Of a DNA stretch of 9,807 nucleotides, positions 5,458 through 9,807 are shown one piece after another (within the stretch, counting starts at the first letter, position 1; every line of letters begins with the position of its first letter). The stretch spans positions 1 through 9,807 of the forward strand of contig CAJUNQ010000110.1 of the NCBI GenBank assembly GCA_910587835.1. Reading direction: 5' to 3'. Below the pieces are notes generated by a model. That model was not told the origin of the DNA and made no database searches. It saw nothing but the letters and a program-made list of their open reading frames with translations. Position numbers and translations under genes: made by a program. This DNA is from an uncultured Oscillospiraceae bacterium. GTDB lineage: Bacteria > Bacillota > Clostridia > Oscillospirales > Acutalibacteraceae.

Positions 5458-6537
5458 ATGAGCGCCATCAGCCTTTGTATGATTGTTCGGGATGAGGAGG
5501 ACGTATTGGAGCGCTGCTTGAGCTCTGTGGCGGATTTAGTGGATGAGATTATTATTGTAGACACCGGCTCTCAGGACCGCACCCGGGAGATTGCCCGAAA
5601 GTTTACGGACCATGTGCTTGAGTTTCCGTGGGTCGACGATTTTGCGGCGGCAAGGAACTTCTCCTTTTCCCAGGCAACCTGCGAGTACAGCATGTGGCTG
5701 GATGCGGACGATGTAATCGACCCGCCGGAGCGGGAAAAATTCCTTGCCCTGAAGGAGAGCCTGGGCCCAGGCGTCGACGTGGTTATGCTGCCCTATTACA
5801 CCGGCTTTGACAGCCAGGGGCAGGTCACCTTCTCCTACTACCGGGAGCGCATTGTCCGCACCGGGGCGGGGATGCTGTGGAAGGGGGCAGTGCATGAGGT
5901 GATTGAAACCAGGGGAGGGGTGGTTTATGGAGGCTGCGGGGTCAGCCACCGGAAGCAGAAGCCCTCTGACCCGGACCGGAACCTGCGGATTTTTGAGAAA
6001 ATGCTGGCCCAGGGAACCCAGCTGGACCCCCGCCAGCAGTTTTACTATGGCCGCGAGCTGTATTATCACCGGCGCTGGCAAGAGGCCCTGAAGGTGCTGC
6101 GCCGCTTTTTGCGGCAGGGAAAGGGCTGGGTGGAGAACAACATAGAGGCCTGCCGGCAGTGCGCCTGCTGCTGGTATGCCCTGGGCCGGGAGGAGAGGGC
6201 CCTGGGGGCGCTGCTTTCCAGCTTTGCCTACGACTGCCCCCGGGCAGAGGTCTGCTGCGACATCGGGCAGCATTTTTTTGACCGCGCCCTTTGGGAGCAA
6301 GCCGCCTATTGGTACGAAAGAGCTTTGGCTTGCGAACGCCGGGACGGCCTGGGGGGCTTTGTGCAGCCGGAAGCCTATGGATTTTTGCCCAGCATTCAGC
6401 TGTGTGTGTGCTATAGCAGGCTGGGCCGGCAGGAGGAGGCAGAGCGGTATAACGAGCGCGCCGCTGTCTACCAGCCGGATTCGCCGGCAGTGGCCTATAA
6501 CAGGGAGTATTTCGCCAGCCTGAGGAGCAAAGCCTGA
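5458..6537 (+). CDS. Family 2 glycosyltransferase with TPR-like C-terminus
   Basis: The 359-residue protein begins with a GT-A fold of the GT2 family: ISLCMIVRDEE (4-14), VDTGSQDRT (34-42), and the metal-binding DADD (82-85). WKGAVHEVIE (141-150) is typical of the SunS/WaaE-like subgroup. Residues from about 175 carry TPR-like helices (for example 194-220 and 280-290), suited to binding a protein acceptor. There is no membrane segment, so it acts in the cytoplasm, transferring a nucleotide-sugar residue. It lies 99 bp after the collagen-like gene in the same direction; in Clostridioides a glycosyltransferase near bclA3 modifies the filament, so the neighbour's Thr residues are the likely acceptor (inference). 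The start at 5458 follows GAGAGGAGAGG (5440-5450) at 7 nt. A CATACTTG at 5426 might be a weak mother-cell -10. Confidence 0.88.
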   Translation: MSAISLCMIVRDEEDVLERCLSSVADLVDEIIIVDTGSQDRTREIARKFTDHVLEFPWVDDFAAARNFSFSQATCEYSMWLDADDVIDPPEREKFLALKESLGPGVDVVMLPYYTGFDSQGQVTFSYYRERIVRTGAGMLWKGAVHEVIETRGGVVYGGCGVSHRKQKPSDPDRNLRIFEKMLAQGTQLDPRQQFYYGRELYYHRRWQEALKVLRRFLRQGKGWVENNIEACRQCACCWYALGREERALGALLSSFAYDCPRAEVCCDIGQHFFDRALWEQAAYWYERALACERRDGLGGFVQPEAYGFLPSIQLCVCYSRLGRQEEAERYNERAAVYQPDSPAVAYNREYFASLRSKA

Positions 6538-6559
6538 CAGCCCCTGCCAGAGCGGGCTG

Positions 6560-6614
6560 AAAAAAGAGGGAGAAACGGTACAGTCTGTGGGCTGTGCCGT
6601 TTCTCCCTCTTGGC
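6560..6614. terminator. Long 20-bp hairpin terminator
   Basis: Positions 6564-6583 pair with 6592-6611 over 20 bp with a single G-U pair and an 8-nt loop. The plus strand has only a weak T-tract after it (TTGGCATTTT). On the minus strand it is followed by TTTTTT. It ends the glycosyltransferase transcript and would block minus-strand transcription even more strongly. Confidence 0.8.
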
Positions 6615-6681
6615 ATTTTATGGCGGGCTTTCTTCGTTTCAGCACACGCCGGAATGGAAAAGATGGCGCATGGGCGGGCCG

Positions 6682-6841
6682 GGTCCCGTTCAGGGAAATC
6701 AATTTTGTGAATATAAATTCACCAAGGCTCAATGAAATTGTGGCTTCGAGAATGAATTCGTCGCATTTGGAGCTGTTCAAGGTTCAATTATAAACCCATT
6801 TTGGATGAATATACGCAAAATTGATTTCCCTGGGTCCCGTT
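6682..6841. mobile_element. MITE, 142 bp, with 9-bp target duplication
   Basis: The element spans 6691-6832. Its ends are perfect 17-bp inverted repeats: CAGGGAAATCAATTTTG (6691-6707) and its reverse complement (6816-6832), with weaker similarity inward (ATAT and TTCA blocks). It is flanked by direct repeats GGTCCCGTT at 6682-6690 and 6833-6841. The interior is AT-rich, unlike the surrounding GC-rich DNA, contains a small palindrome GTGAATATAAATTCAC and encodes no transposase. These are the hallmarks of a non-autonomous element moved in trans. A 9-bp duplication excludes TA-targeting families; I do not assign an IS family. Confidence 0.9.
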
Positions 6842-6850
6842 CCTCAGCTA

Positions 6851-6880
6851 TTTACAAGCCGGGGAGGAATGTGGTAAAAT
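6851..6880 (+). promoter_or_regulatory. Possible promoter next to MITE, antisense to XRE gene
   Basis: TTTACA (6851-6856) and TAAAAT (6875-6880) are spaced by 18 bp on the plus strand. They lie in an inverted repeat, AGCTATTT (6846-6853) and AAATAGCT (6877-6884). No plus-strand gene follows; a transcript would run antisense into the 3' end of the XRE gene. The inverted repeat may be the real feature. Confidence 0.35.
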
Positions 6881-6924
6881 AGCTGCGGCCCACTCTTTTG
6901 GGGACGAACCGCCGGCAGGGCGGG

Positions 6925-7182
6925 TCAAGCCTCCCCGGCCTCCGCTGCTTGTCTGTTTTCCGCAAGATACCTCTCCGGATAGAGAAAGGCGTCGGCGGAA
7001 ACCTGGTACAATTCCATCAGCAGTCTCACTGTGGGCAGGGCAGGCAGAGCCTTTCCGGTTTCGTAATACACATAGGCTGTCCGGCCTACCCCCAGCTTTT
7101 CCGCAAGCTCCGCCTGAGAATACCCCGCCGATTTACGCAGCTGCCGTAAGACCTGAGCCAGCTGTTCCATTAGATTATCCAT
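6925..7182 (-). CDS. XRE-family DNA-binding regulator
   Basis: This 85-residue protein carries one Cro/C1-type HTH domain (about 8-64): LRQLRKSAGYSQAELAEKLGV is followed by the recognition helix region RTAYVYYETGKALP. The C-terminal tail (68-85) is short and charged, with no sensor or protease domain. It would be a cytoplasmic repressor acting as a dimer. The ATG at 7182 is preferred because GAGGTG lies 6 nt upstream; the in-frame GTG at 7191 is part of that ribosome site. A TATACT at 7201-7206 is a possible -10, but no good -35 is seen and the leader would be very short. The gene is alone on its strand; no phage, toxin or immunity gene adjoins it, so its targets are unknown. Confidence 0.9.
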   Translation of the reverse strand: MDNLMEQLAQVLRQLRKSAGYSQAELAEKLGVGRTAYVYYETGKALPALPTVRLLMELYQVSADAFLYPERYLAENRQAAEAGEA

Positions 7183-7249
7183 TGCTATCACCTCGTGACA
7201 AGTATAGCATAAAAAACCTTTCCCGTACAGCAGTGAAATAAAATATTAT

Positions 7250-7418
7250 TTCTAATCCGAAGTCCGTTTTCGCTTTCGGCTGTCAACTGTCCGGAAAGGC
7301 CCCTGAGGTCCGGGAAATTTTTTACTCAAAAGAAAAAATTTTCCAGCAGGTTGGCCCGGAATGAATTTTTTCGTCATACATACGCCGCTGCATGTCCGCC
7401 AAAAAACGTTCTGGCCTA
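7250..7418. other. Intergenic stretch without a recognisable gene
   Basis: The stretch lies between the XRE regulator and the TA-flanked MITE. Its one clear structure is an inverted repeat, GGGAAATTTTTT (7312-7323) with AAAAAATTTTCC (7333-7344), matching at 11 of 12 positions with a 9-nt loop. No ribosome site or family-like frame is seen. A minus-strand frame at 7252-7494 owes its first part to the MITE. Confidence 0.5.
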
Positions 7419-7580
7419 GGGCTTGTTTGAAAAATCGGAAAGGCCGTCTTTTTACCCAGAAGGGGCCCCTTTCTGCGTCAAAAATCCTCGCCAATCGGAA
7501 GATTGCCTTGCGGTTTTTCCTTGAAATGAACCCCTTCTGGGTAAAAATTCGTCATTCCCTCTATTTTCAAACAAGCCCTA
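7417..7580 (-). mobile_element. MITE with TA duplication, complete copy (160 bp)
   Basis: The element spans 7419-7578 and is flanked by TA (7417-7418 and 7579-7580). The ends are perfect 15-bp inverted repeats, GGGCTTGTTTGAAAA and TTTTCAAACAAGCCC. A second inverted pair lies inside, TTTTTACCCAGAAGGGG (7449-7465) with CCCCTTCTGGGTAAAAA (7531-7547), so the arms form one long imperfect hairpin. A small palindrome (CAATC/GATTG) sits in the core. There is no coding capacity. TA duplication suggests the IS630/Tc1-mariner group as the source of transposase (inference). A second copy in opposite orientation begins at 9671. Confidence 0.9.
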
Positions 7581-7675
7581 ACCGAAACGCTCTGGGCCAG
7601 AGTCTGGGTACAAACAAGTGCCGGGGCCCATTCTCCACAGCCCATGACAAATTGAAGAAACAGGAGGAAGTATCT

Positions 7676-8629
7676 ATGAAAATTGTTTTGACCGAGCCGC
7701 TGGGCATTTCGCCGGAATTATTGGAGAAATACGCCCGGGAGCTTCGGGCGCTGGGGCACAGGTTCATGGCCTGCCCCCACCGCCCCGAGAGCCTTGCGGA
7801 GCTGTGCAGCCTGGTAGAAGACGCGGACGCCGTTATGCTGGCCAATATGCCCTTCCCTGGGGAGGCGGTGCGAGCCGGCAAGAGCCTGCGATACATTGAC
7901 GTGGCCTTTACCGGGGTGGACCATGTGGACCTTGCCGCCTGCCGGGAGAGAGGGGTGGCGGTCTCCAATGCCTCGGGCTATTCTGACACAGCGGTGGCAG
8001 AGCTGGCCTTTGGGCTGATGCTGGGCCTGTCCCGGCGGCTTCTCTCCTGCGACAGGACTGTGCGCGGCGGCGGGACCCGGGAGGGCCTGATTGGCACGGA
8101 GCTTTGGGGCAAAACCCTGGGCGTGGTGGGCACAGGGCGGATCGGCGGCCAAGTCATTGGTCTTGCACTGGCCTTTGGCATGAGGGTGCTGGCCCACAGC
8201 CGCACCGTCAAGCCGGAGCTGGAAGCCCAGGGCGTGGACTTTGTCCCCCTGGCCCAGCTGATGGAGCAGAGCGACGTCGTCACCCTGCACATCCCCCAGA
8301 ATGCTGAAACCACCGGCCTGATCAGCCGGGCGCTGCTGGAACGCATGAAGCCCAACGCCCTGCTGATCAATACCGCCCGGGGCCCTGTTGTGGACAATAC
8401 CGCCCTGGCGGACCTGCTCCGGGAGGGGCGCATTGCCGGCGCGGGCATTGATGTGTTCCAGCAGGAGCCGCCCATTCCCCAGGACCATCCTCTGCTTACT
8501 GCGCCCAACACCCTGCTGGCCCCTCATGTGGCCTTTGCCACCCAGGAGGCTTTGGAGAGGCGGGCGGCTATTGTGTTTGACAACATGAAGAGCTGGCTGA
8601 ACGGCACTGTGAAGAACCAGGTTTGCTGA
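7676..8629 (+). CDS. D-isomer-specific 2-hydroxyacid dehydrogenase
   Basis: The 317-residue protein has the two-domain layout and length of this family. The NAD(P)-binding Rossmann motif is GTGRIG (152-157). The catalytic residues are present: Arg235 in NTARG, Glu264 in QQEPP and His284 in APHVAF. It should interconvert a D-2-hydroxyacid and the 2-oxoacid with NAD(H) or NADP(H) in the cytoplasm. The substrate cannot be read; the C-terminal APHVAFATQEAL is common in members annotated as phosphoglycerate, glycerate/hydroxypyruvate or lactate dehydrogenases, and there is no ACT domain as in long SerA forms. The ATG at 7676 follows CAGGAGG (7661-7667) at 8 nt; upstream in-frame codons run through the MITE and are not coding. 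An AraC regulator lies 99 bp downstream in the same direction. No clear SigA promoter is seen. Confidence 0.95.
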   Translation: MKIVLTEPLGISPELLEKYARELRALGHRFMACPHRPESLAELCSLVEDADAVMLANMPFPGEAVRAGKSLRYIDVAFTGVDHVDLAACRERGVAVSNASGYSDTAVAELAFGLMLGLSRRLLSCDRTVRGGGTREGLIGTELWGKTLGVVGTGRIGGQVIGLALAFGMRVLAHSRTVKPELEAQGVDFVPLAQLMEQSDVVTLHIPQNAETTGLISRALLERMKPNALLINTARGPVVDNTALADLLREGRIAGAGIDVFQQEPPIPQDHPLLTAPNTLLAPHVAFATQEALERRAAIVFDNMKSWLNGTVKNQVC

Positions 8630-8655
8630 CGCCGCGCTGGCGGAGTTGATTGTTA

Positions 8656-8693
8656 TATAATAGAAGGGGAGCTTGCAGAAAGAAACGCCCCTT
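8656..8693 (+). promoter_or_regulatory. Possible -10 box and leader hairpin before AraC gene
   Basis: TATAAT at 8656-8661 is a perfect -10, but no good -35 lies 16-18 bp upstream. It may need an activator. A small hairpin follows, AAGGGG (8664-8669) with CCCCTT (8688-8693). Confidence 0.35.
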
Positions 8694-8728
8694 TCCGTCC
8701 AAAAGATTTCTCGACCAGGAGCCTCCTT

Positions 8729-9637
8729 ATGCTGATACCCGGAAAAGAGACAGAAGAAAAACGGCGGCACAGTACCGCCTATATTCCCTACAGCTATTAC
8801 GACTGTCGGCTGCCCACCTATTTTGCCAGCGTTCCCCTGCACTGGCACAGCGAGTTTGAGCTGGACTATGTGGTGGCGGGGGCGGGGGAGTTTACCTGTG
8901 GCGGCGAGAAGCTGCTGGCCGGGCCCGGCGACCTGATGCTTCTGCCCCCCAGTATGCTCCACGCGGCCTACCCCCGGGGGGAAGCGGGGCTGAACTATTA
9001 TGCTCTGGTCTTCAGCCCGGCCTTTTTGGGCGCGGGGCTGGGCGACCGCTGCTCGGTGGAGCTTTTGCGCCCTTTGGCCGAGGGAACCCGGCAGCTGCGC
9101 TGCTGCACGGCCTCCGGCTCAACCGGCTACCCGGCTTTGGGCCAAACGGCAGAGAGGATATTCGCCTGCGCCCGGGGGCAGCTGCCCCTGCCTGAGCTGC
9201 TGCTGAAAAGCGAGCTGCTGCGGCTGCTCTGGCTGCTGGCCTCAGACCAGGAGAGCGCCCGCCCCCACACGGTCAGAGAGGGGGGAGAGGCGGCGGTTCG
9301 GGCCGCGCTGGAATATATGCAGCGCCACTATCAGGAGCCGGTGCACATTGCCCAGCTGGCTCAGACTGTCCACCTGAGCGAGAGTTACTTTATGGCCAGC
9401 TTCAAGCGGGCCGCGGGGGTCAGCGCAATGGAATATCTGGCCCAGCTGCGGGCCAACGCCGCCTGCGAGGCCCTGACCGGCACTGCCAGGCCAGTGGCGG
9501 AGATTGCCAGCGCAGTGGGCTTTGGCAACCTGTCAAACTTTAACCGGCAGTTTAAAAAGATTGTGGGCTGCACCCCTATGGAATACCGGCGCAAGGTTGC
9601 ATGGGAGAAGCTTGAGCAGGAAAAAGACAGAAACTGA
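8729..9637 (+). CDS. AraC-family regulator with cupin sensor domain
   Basis: The 302-residue protein has an N-terminal cupin-like sensor (about 30-115, with HWHSEFEL at 38-45 and AGPGDLMLLPP at 64-74) and a C-terminal AraC DNA-binding domain. The latter holds two helix-turn-helix units: about 203-226 (AQLAQTVHLSESYFMASFKR) and about 254-277 (VAEIASAVGFGNLSNFNRQFKK), ending in the usual GCTPMEYRR. It would bind a small ligand, often a sugar or related metabolite, and activate a nearby promoter. The start at 8729 follows CAGGAG (8716-8721) at 7 nt. It lies 99 bp after the dehydrogenase gene and ends one base before a strong terminator. Control of the dehydrogenase is the natural inference, but no transporter or sugar enzyme is present to identify the inducer. 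Confidence 0.95.
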   Translation: MLIPGKETEEKRRHSTAYIPYSYYDCRLPTYFASVPLHWHSEFELDYVVAGAGEFTCGGEKLLAGPGDLMLLPPSMLHAAYPRGEAGLNYYALVFSPAFLGAGLGDRCSVELLRPLAEGTRQLRCCTASGSTGYPALGQTAERIFACARGQLPLPELLLKSELLRLLWLLASDQESARPHTVREGGEAAVRAALEYMQRHYQEPVHIAQLAQTVHLSESYFMASFKRAAGVSAMEYLAQLRANAACEALTGTARPVAEIASAVGFGNLSNFNRQFKKIVGCTPMEYRRKVAWEKLEQEKDRN

Positions 9638-9669
9638 GGCGGCGCGGCCAGACTGCGCCGCCTTTTTTT
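9638..9669 (+). terminator. Intrinsic terminator after the AraC gene
   Basis: GGCGGCGC (9638-9645) pairs perfectly with GCGCCGCC (9655-9662), followed by seven T. The stem starts directly after the stop codon. The second MITE copy begins at the end of the T-run. Confidence 0.95.
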
Positions 9670-9807
9670 AGGGCTTGTTTGAAAATAGAGGAAATGACGG
9701 AATTTTGACCAGAAGCGGTCAGCTTCAAGGAGAAGAACCGCTGTAGTTAGCTACGCTAACTACGCCAATACTTGCGTATTACGAGGATTTTCGACGCAGA
9801 AGATGGC
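9669..9807 (+). mobile_element. MITE with TA target, second copy, cut by window edge
   Basis: From 9671 the sequence starts GGGCTTGTTTGAAAATAGAGG and matches the reverse complement of the 7419-7578 element: the GAAATGACG, CAGAAG and TTCAAGGA blocks align, and so do CGAGGATTTT and GACGCAGAA. It is preceded by TA (9669-9670). The core differs: it holds GTAGTTAGC/GCTAACTAC and AATAC/GTATT palindromes where the other copy has a shorter CAATC/GATTG palindrome. The far end lies outside the window. Confidence 0.85.

Noticed and set aside
5536..6780. Minus-strand 414-codon frame opposite the glycosyltransferase
   Set aside because: It begins inside the MITE and runs through the long terminator hairpin. 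It is the shadow of a well-defined GT2 gene with conserved motifs.
7252..7494. Minus-strand 80-codon frame beginning MARIFDAERG
   Set aside because: Its first part, including FFKQAL, is translated MITE end sequence. It has no ribosome site.
7361..7675. Upstream extension of the dehydrogenase start
   Set aside because: The extension crosses the MITE and has no ribosome site, while CAGGAGG before 7676 gives a family-length protein.
7718..8962. Minus-strand 414-codon frame opposite the dehydrogenase and AraC genes
   Set aside because: It spans two genes with intact catalytic and DNA-binding motifs on the plus strand and has no family features of its own.

Overview
This window looks like a chromosomal segment from a spore-forming, GC-rich member of the Clostridia, most like the Oscillospiraceae/Ruminococcaceae. 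The basis is strong AGGAG ribosome sites, many intrinsic terminators, consensus TTGACA/TATAAT promoters, a FeoB-associated Cys-rich membrane protein, a collagen-like spore-surface-type protein and short MITE-like repeats. No ribosomal RNA or species marker is present, so the taxon is an inference.

Layout, left to right. Positions 3-176 carry two copies of a 96-bp repeat, then a 62-residue FeoB-associated protein, whose usual partners feoA/feoB would lie left of the window. A bidirectional terminator (415-447) separates it from a minus-strand MFS efflux transporter (532-1824). That transporter has a consensus promoter at 2047-2076 and a leader of about 215 nt. The leader encodes a possible 17-18 residue peptide and contains mutually exclusive hairpins, one of which holds the transporter's ribosome site. 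A stretch without genes follows, then a minus-strand tRNA-Thr(CGU) with its own promoter and terminator, and a minus-strand response regulator-GGDEF protein of PleD type (2781-3698).

Divergent from this is a plus-strand collagen-like protein (4081-5358): a Cys/Pro-rich head, about 83 uninterrupted Gly-X-Y triplets rich in Thr, and a BclA-like C-terminal domain. A family 2 glycosyltransferase with a TPR-like C-terminus follows in the same direction (5458-6537). Together they resemble an exosporium filament protein and the enzyme that glycosylates it. The candidate promoter of the collagen gene looks like a mother-cell (SigK/SigE) site.

The right third is more mobile. A 142-bp MITE with 17-bp perfect ends and a 9-bp target duplication lies at 6691-6832. 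A minus-strand XRE-type regulator (6925-7182) follows. Then come a plus-strand D-2-hydroxyacid dehydrogenase (7676-8629) and an AraC-family regulator (8729-9637), flanked by two inverted copies of a second MITE family with TA target duplications (7419-7578, and 9671 to the window end). The AraC protein is the obvious candidate regulator of the dehydrogenase.

The most interesting signal is the MFS leader. It has the architecture of drug-inducible ribosome-stalling attenuators. The second is the pair of MITEs whose central hairpins differ in sequence but both stay palindromic.
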